DNA of 64,000 nucleotides from Numida meleagris. Its lineage: Eukaryota > Chordata > Aves > Galliformes > Numididae. A model generated the notes under the pieces. The model ran no database searches. It was not told the DNA's origin and saw only the letters and a program-made list of their open reading frames with translations. The DNA is taken from positions 13,991,701 through 14,055,700 of the forward strand of contig NC_034421.1 in assembly GCF_002078875.1 (NCBI RefSeq), in the 5' to 3' direction. The position numbers were made by a program, and so were the translations under genes. The first letter of the stretch is position 1. Each line of letters begins with the position of its first letter. Positions 1 to 38,690 of this stretch are shown here, piece after piece.

Positions 1-682
1 CAGCTCAGGGGTGGGGGGGGGTGTCGGGGGGGGAACTTTCCTAATAAACAACCCCCCAGGGAAGGCTTCTCTCAGGGAAGGAACAAGGCTTCAAGCTAAC
101 TTGTGCAGGAGGAGGTTATTGCTCTCCGCAACCTACTGGCACAAGGATGTGGCTCTGGGGTTGCTGGAAGCAGAGCTGGGATGCAGCGGGTGGGATTGCT
201 GCATCCCAGCCCACTCTTCCAGCCATGGTGGCTTGGTTGTGATCACGAGGACCAGAAGCAAGAAGCAGAGGCAGACACAGCCCTGTGCTCAGGGAGTTGG
301 GCCTGAGGCATGCTGGATGCCCATGCAGGCTGTCCCAAAGTGGGGCCGTGTGCGGTGTGGTTGGGGTGCTGGGCACTCACTCATAGCGGTGGGCTCCCAG
401 GTGGAACTAGCTGGGCATGAGAAGTGGTTCCTGCCCAGCACAACCAGTTCTCTCCTAACTTGACACGGGCAGGCCAGAGCTCAGAGCAGTGGAAAGTTAC
501 CGAACATGGACTAAAGAAGGGCCAAGGTCGGCAAGGAGATTTCTGAGCAGATATGTGAAGCTGCAGAGACAACCTACAGCAGAGCTGCTCTGTCTGAGCA
601 GGAGGGGGCAATGAGCTGGTTTCTGAGCTGCGAGCCGGGGGAGGAAGCCAACCTCTTTGGTTTTGTGGGAGAAAAAAAAGAG

Positions 683-690
683 TATAAAAG
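683..690 (+). promoter_or_regulatory. TATA-box-like site
   Basis: TATAAAAG follows an A-rich run and is followed about 25-35 bases later by a pyrimidine-rich stretch (cttcttcccc) that could hold an initiator. No gene is recognised directly downstream, so this may be chance or the start of an unknown or non-coding transcript. Confidence 0.2.
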
Positions 691-961
691 CCTACAACAT
701 TTCCCTGCTGCCTTTCTTCCCCAGTCCATCCGTTATTCCAGTTGGAGGTTTCCTTTCCCAGCTCGTGGATGCCTCCGAATGGATGTGAACAGATTATTTC
801 CCTGGGTGTTTGCCCAGGGCAGAACCACTCTGGCTTTGGAGTTGGATAAAAGGCTCAGAGAGTGAAGCAGGGAGGGTTTAAGTACTTGAAAGTGATGTTG
901 GGAGCATGTAGGAGAGCCGCGGTCTGGCTCGGGGGCACATGGTCCCCAAGGGCAGCCTGGA

Positions 962-1010
962 AGAGCAAAAGTGAGAGCGAGAGCATGAGCAAGAGCGAGA
1001 GTGAGAGCAG
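962..1010. repeat. Imperfect GA-rich hexamer repeat
   Basis: Units close to GAGAGC and GAGCAA repeat about eight times with substitutions. In one minus-strand frame it reads as alternating Ser-Arg and Ser-Cys, as this kind of repeat must. It looks like a degenerate microsatellite rather than part of an RS-domain gene. Confidence 0.6.
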
Positions 1011-4000
1011 GCCTCCCTCGAGCCTCTCTCGGGCCTCCCTCTGCTGCAGGGGATGCAGGTGATGCTGGGAACCTGAGCCCACCCTAGGAGCCGCTCATGG
1101 CCCAGCACCGGGCTGCCACAGCTTGGGGGCAGATGGGGAAGGGGTAGCAGTGGGGCTAGTCCATGGGGCTGCTCCTGCAGGGAAGGGGCTTTCTGCCGGT
1201 GCCCACTGATCTGCACTGCCTTTGGCCCTTTCGGTCAGACTCAGCAGAGAGCTAGATGTTCCATACAGGATTAATTTCCTAATCCTCTGGTGAGCCGTGG
1301 GGGAGGGAGAGGCTGTGCAGGAGGAGGAATGAGGCTTTCCTATTGCTCTGCCAAAGGAGCTCAGTCCCTATCAGACACTGGAGAATCTTCTCCACAGGTT
1401 AGATGACTGACATTGAGGACTCTGGTGTCTCACAGGGTGAACATATTTTCCAGGGGCCAGGAGCAGGGCAATGTTAGGATTTCCCACCCGGTGCTCTCAA
1501 GGCAGTCCTGAGACACCACTGCCCTGCTTTGGGCCTGCCTGAGAACAGTCCCAGCCTTCAGTCTAAATCTCCCCAAGGCGACTGAAACCTTCCATGGATG
1601 CCACAGCCATCCATGTTCCCTTGATCCTCTCCCCATCCCCACAAGTGTGATCGAGGTAAGTTTGGCTTTTTTTCACAACTCTCCCTGTAGGTAGAAATCT
1701 CATGGGACAAGCCACGCAGCACACATGTATGGTGCTAGGCAGGTGCTGTGCCCCATCTCCTGGGCATGGAGCTTTCCTTGTGAGCACTCAGGCCAGAGCT
1801 GATGGCCCTGGGGTAAGGGGAGAGAAAACCCCAAGGGGTGAAGGTCACTGCTAGTGCCTGCCAGTGCCAAGTTCTGGGAAAACCTGAATTGCACCCAAGC
1901 TCTCCTCGCCTGGTCCATCTGTAGCATGGGCAGCCAGACCATGCCCCCAACTTTGAACCCTGCAGTTCCCAGTGTTGGCGTGGGCATGGGCTGTACTGTG
2001 ACACAGGTGTCTCCTAAGGTCCAGGAGTGGCTTTGAAACGGGTTATGACAGAGGCACGGTCCTGGAAAGGTGAACGGGAGCCCCAGGGCCAGGCTGTGTT
2101 TGTTTATCCTGGTGATGGAGCACACAACAGTAAAACAAAAGGTCAGACCCTGTTGCCCTGGGAGATGGTTTTTGAAGCTGCCTATGTCCTGCTGGGACTT
2201 GGATGGAGTGGCCCCGGTGCTTGTCATGTCAGGTTATTTTGTAATTTTGTCTGGTAATTGGTCTGAAGCAGCCCTCCAGACCTTGTGAGCTTCAGGGACT
2301 CACCAATCGGACCCGAAGGGCCCCAGGCACTAAATCAGGAGCTCTGAGACCAGACCTCCAGAGGCAGCCCCCTCCATCCTGCAGCCCCCACAGCCAGCAG
2401 GGCCCAACTGCCTCCAAGCACCCCAAAAGATGGAAAGATGTGGGGAGCCTGATCCAAACTTCATTGTCTTTGGCTCATGTGAGTAACGGACAGACACAAA
2501 CATTGCTAAGCCCAAGGAAAACCTTGGCTACATTTAAGGTGGATGCTTTGAGCTCATCCCTGGCCAGGGTAGGCCCCACACCATGCAAAGCCAGTGCTGT
2601 TGAGGATGGAGGGAATCTCTGAGCAGTGCCTTGCAGATGGAACCTCACTGGTTCTACTTTCACTCCCCACTATCTTTGCTTGAACCAATCAGTGCTACCT
2701 CCAACGCTGAACACAGCCTTGCCCAGCAGCGGGGAGCCATGGTTGAGAGACATGGAGATTAAGGGCTTCTCCATTGGACCTCAGATCCTGGCACTGCAAA
2801 AATCCCCATCTCCTCCCATAAACTGAGGCACCCAACCACACATGACCCAGGCTGGGAGCAGGCAGGGAGCCATGGAGGAGCAGGGAGATAAGTTAAGAGC
2901 CCTGATCCAAGGTGTGGGATGTCCCTGTTCCACTCCCCAGGGGATGTTTCACTCAGGTGCAGCATATTGCTCCCTTTGCCTGGACCTCTCTGCATAAGAG
3001 ACCCTAATTGTCACTGCACCTGGGCACCTTGGGGCCTGGGCTTGAGACCAGCAGGGAATAAAAACTGCGTGCACCAGTCCCTGTCTTGCTGCTTCTGGTT
3101 GTCAGCACAAGAAGCTGTTGTGTTTACCCACACTCAAGGGCAATTGTCCGTCACTAACAACACAACACAGCACCCTCAGCCCCACTACCCTGAGCCTGGC
3201 CAGGGAGCAGGGCAGAGCCAGCAGGAGGGCAGCATTGCCAGGAAGGACAGGCAGCCCCAGGACATCCAGACTAGAGGTAGGAGCTGGGCTTCTGGCCGTG
3301 CACACCCACTGAGCTGTGCTGGGGACGGGGTCAGGGTCAGCAAAGTGGACACTTCTGTTTTTGGGTTTGTGCTGGCTGGCAAGTTTGCTCCCTGGCCAGT
3401 AACTCACTTTTTCCCAACTGTGGAAGCCAGTTTGTTGGATTTGAACTCTGCTCAGTTCTGCAGGAAGACCCTGATGTGCCCTGGCAGCAGCAGGGTGTGG
3501 GCTGGAGGAGGACTTGGTGCCACCTCACAGCTCCCTGCTGCCAGGGGCTGAGGCACATTTCCCCTGCACTAAGGGAAGGAGGTGGCAAAGTTGTACCCGA
3601 GCCTCAGATTCAGTAGGAAATGGATTCCCTCTGCATTCACACTCACTCTCACTCTCATGTAGTTGCATTTGGTATCTCCACAAATGTTTGGGGCATGATG
3701 TTTCAGACATGTGCAATATTTGCATTTGGGAAGGATAGTGAGCACCCTGTATGCCTTAGCTCAGCACAGCCTTTTAGCTGTGGCTTGGGGAAGTATTACT
3801 TTTGCAGGCAGTGTAAAACAGCAGCCAGTCATGGGATGCAGGGCAATCAAGGTGGAGCTGTGGCTCTCAAACAGCACAGCTGAGTGTGTCCTTTATAATA
3901 ATAATTGCGACCACATTTAAAGCAAGGTTAACTTCTGCCTCTCCAGGATCTTTAATGAGGCTGCGTTTCTCTTAGCAGCTCCTGTCTGCTGGAGAGCAGG

Positions 4001-4725
4001 GCTGTGGACTCTGGGTTTTGCAGGACCTGTTTCTTCAAATTTGTGGTTGTAAAACAGAGTGGGCAAAAGAGAAATTGTGGTGGTTGTGGTGGCTCCCACA
4101 TCTGAAAGAAGGTGTAACCTGTTTCTGAAATGTTTGTGTAGGCTGAAATGGAGCAATACCTCTCTTTTTCTTCCTGCCAATGCACTGGCTGTTTCCAGAA
4201 TACACCGATATGGATGGAAAGAGGCTGCCCTTAGCAAACACACACCCTGGCCAGGTGTGAAATCTGACCCACACAGGAGTGGAGGAAGAGTTATCCTCAG
4301 CCAGTGCTAGCAGGGACTGAGCATGGCTTGGAGAGATCTGGCTTACAGCAAATAGGGTCAAGAAGTGGGAATGACCTGAGAGAAGACACTGGTCTCAAGA
4401 ACTGGAGAGGTGGAGTTCGCACCCAGTGCACTCACACACAGGACTGTCCCTTCTGCATAAATCCCCAGTTCAGATCTATCCCTCAAACTGTCATTGAAGT
4501 CCATGCACTGTTTTGGTTGCACCCTCCCCTTCAATTTTTGTGCTGTTGTCCCTGTTTATATTTTTTGAGCACATAATTAGTGAGCAGGGCTATGAGCTGG
4601 TCTCTGCTGCATTGGGGTGAATCCACCCTAGCACCAACACCTTGGCCCTGGGTAGACAGCAAGCACCTGAGCTCAGAGCATGTCCCCAGAGATGGCACCA
4701 GGCAGGGACAGTAATAGCCCTACCA

Positions 4726-4739
4726 CTTACTCTAAACAG
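4726..4739 (+). other. Possible splice acceptor before the NHLRC4 start
   Basis: A moderate pyrimidine tract ends in AAACAG at 4739, 16 bases before the first good ATG. The frame is open across the site, so an upstream coding exon cannot be excluded. A non-coding first exon is the simpler reading. Confidence 0.3.
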
Positions 4740-4755
4740 GGATGAGAGACTCATC

Positions 4756-5811
4756 ATGGACTCCACTCTGGAGACAAGCCAGCAGAAGGAGAAGCTTCTG
4801 AAAGCACTCTACACCCTCCAGCTGAAGTCAAACACCACTCTCCAGACAGCCAGCCCGCTGCTGAGCAGCCAGCGGGGCATGGGCATGGTGACACAGCACC
4901 AAGTCCACCAGCTGGCAGACAAGACCAAAAGTCTCTGTAGAGACCTGGACAACATTAAGAACCTCCTCCACTATCATCAGAATGAGCTGGTCCGGCAGAT
5001 CCCCAACCCCACTGGCAGCCGTTATGGGTGTGTAAGTGGAATCCATTGTTCCCAGGATGGCTCTATCTATGTGACAGCCGAGGGTGCTCCCTGGGTGCAT
5101 GTGCTTAGCAGCACAGGCCAAGTGCTGAAGTCGCTGCCCTGCTGGCAAACGGGGAGGGAAGGTGGCAGTTTCTTGCCGGAGGATGTGACTGTGACTCGGG
5201 CAGGAATGGTGGCCGTAGCTGACATGATAAATGGGGCTGTCTGGGTCTTCAGTCCTCACACCAGCCCCTCCAAAGGGGAATGGATAAAGATCGGGAAGGT
5301 TGGCTCCCCCAGGGGTGTTGGAGTAGACTCCACGGGCAAGATCTTAGTAGCAGACTATGCCCAAGGCCAAGTCTGCAGCTTTGCACTGGATCACGCCTTC
5401 AAGACACTGAACATCCGCTCAGTCCCCAACCTGCAGGGACCTCGCTACATCAGTCCAGCACCCAACGGAGGCTTTGTGGTAAGCGAGGAGTGCGGAGACG
5501 TCAAGGTGTTCATGAGCAGTCATAAACTCGTTTGCTCCCTCAGCAGCAAATACGGACACCAGTTTGGCAACCCGGCGGGGGTGTGCGTTGACGTGGAAGG
5601 CAGCGTGGTGGTGGCAGATGAGCAGCACCGCACCGTCCACTTGTTCCCAGAGAGCGGGGCTCCTGTCTGCCTGGTGTCTGCTGGGCTGCGGAGGCCGGCC
5701 GGCGTGGCCTGCTCCCCTTTTGGGCACCTCTTCGTGGCAGACACGGGTGAGAACTGTGTCAAAGTCTTCAAGTACCACGTGAGGCCCCGCCAGCTCTTGG
5801 GCACCTTGTGA
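4756..5811 (+). CDS. NHLRC4: NHL repeat-containing protein 4, six-blade beta-propeller
   Basis: A single open exon encodes 351 residues if translation starts at the ATG at 4756; an upstream in-frame ATG at 4642 would give 389 but precedes a likely splice acceptor. Residues 1-80 are polar and helical in character and rich in Leu, Lys and Gln, consistent with a coiled coil. From about residue 90 there are six units of the NHL pattern (a Pro/Gly-Val start, a D-x-x-G turn, a V-A-D or similar strand, then V-x-V/L-F). The clearest begin PRGVGVD, PAGVCVD and PAGVACS. This predicts a six-blade beta-propeller, usually a protein- or RNA-binding surface. The last two and a half blades align by eye with human NHLRC4 as I remember it (shared VVADEQ and PxCLVS stretches). 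No RING or B-box is seen, so it is not a complete TRIM-NHL protein here. Its position just upstream of PIGQ matches human synteny. Molecular function is unknown. Confidence 0.88.
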   Translation: MDSTLETSQQKEKLLKALYTLQLKSNTTLQTASPLLSSQRGMGMVTQHQVHQLADKTKSLCRDLDNIKNLLHYHQNELVRQIPNPTGSRYGCVSGIHCSQDGSIYVTAEGAPWVHVLSSTGQVLKSLPCWQTGREGGSFLPEDVTVTRAGMVAVADMINGAVWVFSPHTSPSKGEWIKIGKVGSPRGVGVDSTGKILVADYAQGQVCSFALDHAFKTLNIRSVPNLQGPRYISPAPNGGFVVSEECGDVKVFMSSHKLVCSLSSKYGHQFGNPAGVCVDVEGSVVVADEQHRTVHLFPESGAPVCLVSAGLRRPAGVACSPFGHLFVADTGENCVKVFKYHVRPRQLLGTL

Positions 5812-6411
5812 CAACCTCCAGAGTGGGGCCGGTTCCACCACAACCCTGCTGAGCTTTGGGTCCGCTGGTGGGTCGCAAATGATGGTGCTCCCACAACCAG
5901 GCATTATCCCCGCACTCAATCGTGTTGTTGCCATCCAGCTTTTCCAGACGGCAGAAGCAAGGACTAGAGCAACGAAGGTTCAGCTCCATGCTTCTTGGAT
6001 CCACCGGAATAGCTGAAGGATTGAGTTCGGGCGGTGGGCATGGAACAGGCTCCCCAGGGCAGTGGGCATGGCCCCATGCTGCTAGAGCTCACAGAGCATT
6101 GGGACACCACTCTCAGACAAAGGGTTTGGGTCTGGGTGGTGCTGTGTGGAGCCGGGGGTTGGTCTCCATGGTCCTTGTGGGTCCCTTCCAACTTGGAGTA
6201 TTCTCTGGTTCTATAAAAAATGATGGTGGTGTCTTGGAAACTTATCACCATCCTCCTGTGTGTCTTTTCAATGAAATAATTACTTCTCTTCTGCACACAC
6301 CCATTATATGTGGCCATACTTCCAACTCCCTGATGTCCATGGCAGAGCACAGCCAGAGGGGTAAGGCCAGGACAGAGCTGGGTTTGTGGCAGACTTCAGG
6401 AGAACATTAAA
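5812..6411 (+). other. NHLRC4: Likely NHLRC4 3' untranslated region
   Basis: Non-coding sequence follows the TGA at 5809-5811. The first plausible poly(A) signal is ATTAAA at 6406-6411. A CR1 3' end lies inside this stretch, so the 3' UTR, if it reaches this signal, includes transposon sequence. The true end is not determined. Confidence 0.4.
6026..6217 (+). mobile_element. CR1 LINE, 3'-end fragment
   Basis: The stretch carries hallmarks of the avian CR1 3' end in order: a gtgtggagcc block, a gggttgg block, gtccttgtgggtcccttcc, aacttggagtattc, and a final ttctat unit just before an A-run. CR1 elements lack a poly(A) tail and end in short ATTCTATG-type repeats; here that tail is reduced to one degenerate unit. 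It is a 5'-truncated, inactive copy. The upstream boundary is approximate. Confidence 0.8.
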
Positions 6412-7004
6412 AGAAAGGTAACAAATTCCATGCTGCATTCCTGACCTCTACAGGGAAGCAGCAACTACTGCATGGAGTGGGTTGCCTATGTGCACATCCC
6501 ATTGGGCACATAACCTTGGGGCTGCGTGGTTCAGGAGCCGAAGTCACAGCGCTATCAGCAGAGAGCGGGCAGGGTGTGGTGGCAGAGGGAGGGGTGTTTT
6601 CCTCCCCTGCTCCAGCTCTTGGCAGGGCAGGCTGTGCCACAGCTCGGAGGCCGCAGCGGATAACTCTGGGCTCCCAGGACACTCAGCCTGGCCATGCTGG
6701 ATGCTGGTGCTGCACCATTCTGCCCCCGGTGCTGTGGTCTGTGCCTCACAGCTGACAAAAGCACTTATCCTTCATCCCAAGCACTCCCCAGTGGGTGCCC
6801 TTTCCCATCGTGTTTGGTCAGCAGGAGGGGGATGCAACGAGGGTAAGCCAGGGACAGGGTGTGGGGAGAGGATGCCAGGCACCGCGAGGCCCTGGAGCTG
6901 AGCACTGTGGCCACAAGAGATAGCAGGACCGAGCGTTGGCACTGCTTATCACAGGCTCAGCAGCTGCGGGTTACACCGCACGGCTCCCAGCCCTGTGAGA
7001 ACGC
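6412..7004. other. NHLRC4-PIGQ spacer
   Basis: Nothing coding or repetitive is recognised. GC content rises toward the CpG island that follows. Open frames on both strands look like chance. Confidence 0.4.
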
Positions 7005-7340
7005 CTCGGGTCTGCGAAGGGCAGCGCTGCGTGGTGAGGGCCTTGAAACCCAGCGGGAAGCAAGGTCTGGGTAAGGGGGGAATCGGGCGCCACAGCGGGC
7101 GGAACGCGGGACGCCGGGCTCCGGGGCCGGCCGGGCTCAGCGCGGCGCGCAGGCGGCGTATCCGAGCAACCGGCACCCGGAAGCGGGCGGCGCGGAGCGG
7201 TAGGCGGCGTTGGGCCGGCGCGGGGAGCGGGGCGCGGGGCGGCCTAGGTGCGGGGCGGGCCGCTGTGTGCCGCCGGCGGGGAGTGCTGCGCTGCGGGCGG
7301 GGGTCACCGCTTGGTCGTGTTCTGTAGTTCCAGGCCTGGC
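7005..7340 (+). promoter_or_regulatory. PIGQ: CpG island, likely PIGQ promoter and first exon
   Basis: CpG is frequent, with many GGCG and CGCG runs and little TA, unlike the flanks. Position fits: the PIGQ start codon lies in an exon that begins with a clear acceptor at 9750, so a non-coding first exon must lie upstream, and this is the only CpG-rich block between NHLRC4 and that exon. Two donor-like sites (gtaagg near 7071 and gtaggc near 7200) could end the exon; I cannot choose between them. Confidence 0.6.
7176..7187 (+). promoter_or_regulatory. ETS/GABP-type site
   Basis: ACCCGGAAGCGG matches the ETS-family core CCGGAAG with good flanks. Such sites lie near start sites of TATA-less housekeeping promoters, which fits PIGQ. 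Motif match only. Confidence 0.4.
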
Positions 7341-9749
7341 GGTCCTAACGCCAGCGGAAAGAGCTCGGGGTTCCCAGGCAGGGATTCACGCGGGGCTCCT
7401 TCCCACCACTGCCTCGTCCGCTGCACGCCTGCACCCGCAGCTCTGCCCCGAGCAGTCCCGCGGCCCGGCATTCGTTGAATGGCTTCGGTGGGAAGGGCCC
7501 CCACAGCCCTGCCGTGGGCTGTGCCCCCCAGTTCAGGCTGCCCAGAGCCCGTCTGTGGCCATGGGCACCTCCAGGGATGGGGCACCCACAGCTGTGGGCA
7601 GCAGTGCCAGCACTTCACCACCCTCTGAGTGAAGGATTTCCACCTCACATCTCACCTAAATCTCCCCTCTTCTAGTGCAAAGCCATTCCCCCTTGTCCTA
7701 CCGCTATCTGCTGGTGATGCAGACGCGCTGTGTGAAGGGGAGATGCCTGATTTTTGGCTGCACTGGTGTTGGTGCGAGGCAGGAGTTGTGCAGGGACACT
7801 GGGTGCCTCTCGTAGTGATGCTCTCAGCCATGACATCTCTTGAGGAAAAGAAGAATAAAATGCAGCTTTAAAAGGATACCTGTGCAATGACCCTGGTGAC
7901 AGGGGGTAGCTCGGTAGTTAAAACAGAAATGCTGAAAAAAAAAATAAATCAATTGCTTATTTCCATCCTTCTTCTCCTGGCTCTTAAAAATATCCAGCTC
8001 AGTTTCAGGTTTTTAAAGTATTCCAGTGTTAGTAAACTCGTAAATTCTTGGTACCTCAGCGTAGTGAGAATGTTACCACTGGTTAATTTCTGAGCATACG
8101 TAGGTAAGCACATTCCCAACATTTTCGGTCTCTTTTTTTAATTATTATTATATTTTTCTTTTGGAGCCCCTGTATTTGTATTGTTTATTTCCTTTTACCT
8201 GCGAGTGTATGTGAGCCTTAGCAAAGGGACAGTGCTTTTTCAAACACAAAGCTAACAGCAGCTTGTTTCTAAAAGAAATGTGTGATGTGGGGACACGTCT
8301 TATTTTAGACTTTTTTTAGGGCCAGTCTGATTAGTTGTCAGCTGATTTTCACTATTTTCATATGCATTTCAAGAACAACTCTAATATAGAGTGTCTGTCC
8401 TCAGTCATCTTCATGATCTTCCCAAAAAAAACCCAACAACCAACCAAGCCCCGAAAAACCAAACCACCCTCATTTTGGCTGTGCCAATGGAAGGAACAGA
8501 TAAGCGGGATGTCTTGTTTTTCAGTCTGTTTGGGTCTAACGATTGCTAGGGTTTGGTGACCCTGGTTTTCAGTTGGACTGCAGCTCCCTTGTCCTTTCCG
8601 TGCCTGGTGTCCTGCGCCTTTCCAGTCTCAGGATGTCACACCTGCCAGTTTTCTACCCTTCTTTAGATACGTCTTTCCACTTCCCAATCTGCTGGGGGCT
8701 TGAAACCCTTTGGAAGAAATACAGATTATTTAAGGTTCTCCCAAGATGCTCGCAGGCTCTGCGTCTGTGCACTCCTGCTCAGTCAGTGAGGAGGAGACAT
8801 CATTCTTGCTGTGGGCTCCCAGAGCTGCTCTCCCCACGGGCTGGAGCCCCCAGGTCCTGCAGGCATCGTGCTCAGCAGCATGCCATGAGCAGAACCCCCC
8901 TGAGCACCCTGATAGGGTGGATGCAGTGGGGTGAGCTTCGCAGTGCTCCTCTGTGAGCCATATTTGCAGGGCTGTGGATCTGGGGGCAGCTCAACCACTT
9001 GCCTTTGCTGCTGCCCCATTGCCTACTCCACTGCGTTGCAATTTGCCTGGTGCTGAGATTTACTCAATCAATTGTCCTGTATTAAAAAGAGAGGAAAGAA
9101 GCAAAACCACAGGGACCTGCGCGTTGTGCATCCTCTGTGCATGTTATAAATACACTGCGTTTCTCTTTCCGACTGACTGGGTCCCTCGCAGAGGAGCCTG
9201 CCTCGGGGGCTGTGGAGTTTTCACATCTCTAACAAAGCACTGAAGGACAGAAAAGGACAACGGGTGCCAGATGCCAATTGTTCTGTGCGCGCGCTCTCCT
9301 TACAGCAATTATATTTCTGTTAGAAACCTTCACCTGATTTAAAGAGACATTGTCAGCTGCCCTGAAGCTCCTTTTAATAAAAGTCTTATAAAGCCATTGA
9401 GATATTTTCTTAATGACATCTAGAAAAATACTTCAGGTAAGGAACACTGATAAAGCAGAGATGCCTCTCCTGGTTTGGGATCTTGTATCTAATGAATTGA
9501 AGCTATTTTGTAAACTTTAATCAGTTAGTCATTGTAGTCTGCTTGCAACAAACTTCTTGTCTTTGTTTCTAGATGAGGGGGGTGAGAGGAGGGGATGAGT
9601 GATGTGGCCGTGCTGTTCAGTGGGTTTGTTACCGAGCTCAGCTCTGGATGCCTAAGTGATAAAGGAGACCTCGCCATTGACGTTGGCCAGCTCACATTTT
9701 CCTTGCATCTAATCACCATCCCAAATTTTGTTTCTGTGTCTTTTGGCAG
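7341..9749 (+). other. PIGQ: PIGQ intron 1 (3' part) and flank
   Basis: No coding exon is recognised. An A-rich stretch near 8423-8460 (runs of A followed by caacc units) looks like a degenerate simple repeat. The intron ends in ttttggcag at 9741-9749. Confidence 0.5.
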
Positions 9750-9776
9750 GTGTCCTGTCCTTCAAGGATTGCTGAT

Positions 9777-37560
<27,784 letters not shown>

Positions 37561-37978
37561 AAAAAAAAAGCAGAAGAACCAGGACTGAAAGACTTGGTTA
37601 GAAAAACATATTGACTCCTAATGCTTTTGGACCAAAGGTATCTCAGAGCCAGCAGCTGCTGGATCCTTTTAATTCCATTTTGGTAACGTGGGAGGGGCTG
37701 AATTTTTAAAGACAAATATTTTTAAATATTATTCTTCAACTTTCCAGTTCCCCCACAGTGTGTTTGAACTGGTTTGCTTTCCAGGCTGTTTCTTGTTAAT
37801 GCAGTGTTCATCCTACCCGAGATGTCTGCCTGCTGGCACCAGGGGCTAATGATTATTTTTGGAGCAAAAGGTTAAACCCATCAGTGCCTCACGGAACCAG
37901 CATTTAGTGTAATTAAGGAAGTACCTCCTGAGTGGTTTGATGCTGTGTATATCTTTTTGTGTGAGTTCACAGAGCCAT

Positions 37979-37984
37979 ATTAAA
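37979..37984 (+). terminator. Candidate poly(A) signal for PIGQ (proximal)
   Basis: ATTAAA, about 420 bases after the stop codon. The common variant of the cleavage signal. Confidence 0.45.
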
Positions 37985-38657
37985 ACCAGCCCTTTGGGTG
38001 GTTCAGAATCACGGTGTCGAGGAGCATCCTACAAAAAGATGTTCTGAATCTTTTTATGCTTTGACATTCGATCGAAACAGAAGGGATCAGCTTTTAGAGT
38101 CACACACTGAAAACTGCATAGTGGGATTATTTGGGTTTGTAGGCTGCTTGTTCTTTTCCTTTGGATTGGGCTTGGAAACAATGGTACTGGAGGCCCAGAA
38201 TCAAAGACTGCTGTTGGATTGTGCCTACATGAAAGACAGAGGGGCTCGTTGATGTTTTCCAAAAGCCAATAGTGATCCTGGGGAGAGCTGAGCCCTGAGC
38301 TGACAGCACAATTGGAAGTGCACGGTGCACAGCCCCGGACTGCCCAGGCTGACAGCAGCAAGCTGAGGCAGCTGAGAGCTCGGGGCCCTGCCAAGCCTCA
38401 GGGCTCGTTCTCTCAGTTGCAGTCTAAGGCAAAGGCAGCTTTGCTGAGTCCAGCTGAGCCCAGCTGCAGCGTCTGCCAGAGGAGTGCAGCAGCCTGGTGG
38501 TATGCAGCTCAAGCAGCATGGGGAAGCGCGTGCTGCACTGTGCAGGGTCCGTACATCCCCTGTTTCTCAGGGCACAGATGGGAGCCTCTTCACGTGCCGC
38601 CTCATCTTTTGCACTTTCTGGTAGTCAAAGTGTTTTTGAAGTTATTTCAGGTGAAGT

Positions 38658-38663
38658 ATTAAA
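38658..38663 (+). terminator. Candidate poly(A) signal for PIGQ (distal)
   Basis: ATTAAA about 1.1 kb after the stop codon. Followed within 40 bases by a T-rich stretch (catttttt), as is usual downstream of a cleavage site. Confidence 0.35.
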
Positions 38664-38690
38664 AGCCACTTCATTCCCTGAACCTCTAGA

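Larger units (their letters stand above)
1..4641. other. Upstream intergenic or 5' region, no gene recognised
   Basis: I find no exon with a recognisable protein, no RNA gene and no clear transposon. Open frames here are short, rich in Ser, Pro, Gly, Cys and Arg, and overlap in several frames, which is the pattern of chance ORFs in GC-rich non-coding DNA. A non-coding 5' exon of NHLRC4 could lie here, because a splice-acceptor-like site occurs just before its start codon. Confidence 0.5.
37561..38690 (+). other. PIGQ: PIGQ 3' untranslated region (end uncertain)
   Basis: Two possible poly(A) signals of type ATTAAA lie at 37979-37984 and 38658-38663. The sequence directly after the stop begins with a run of A. 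Short open frames here are not conserved proteins that I recognise. Confidence 0.6.

Noticed and set aside
878..1216. Ser-Arg-rich minus-strand frame resembling an SR protein
   Set aside because: The Ser-Arg content comes only from the local hexamer repeat; there is no RRM or flanking domain.
1700..2227. 175-codon minus-strand open frame
   Set aside because: No recognisable motif, low-complexity Pro/Ser/Gly/Gln content, and opposing frames of similar length.
2919..3551. 210-codon + strand open frame
   Set aside because: Composition (Cys, Pro, Gln, Ser, Gly) and overlap with several other open frames on both strands suggest chance in GC-rich DNA. No domain or splice signals fit.
4828..5934. 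Antisense open frames opposite NHLRC4
   Set aside because: They are mirror frames of a real coding exon, where stop codons are depleted on both strands.
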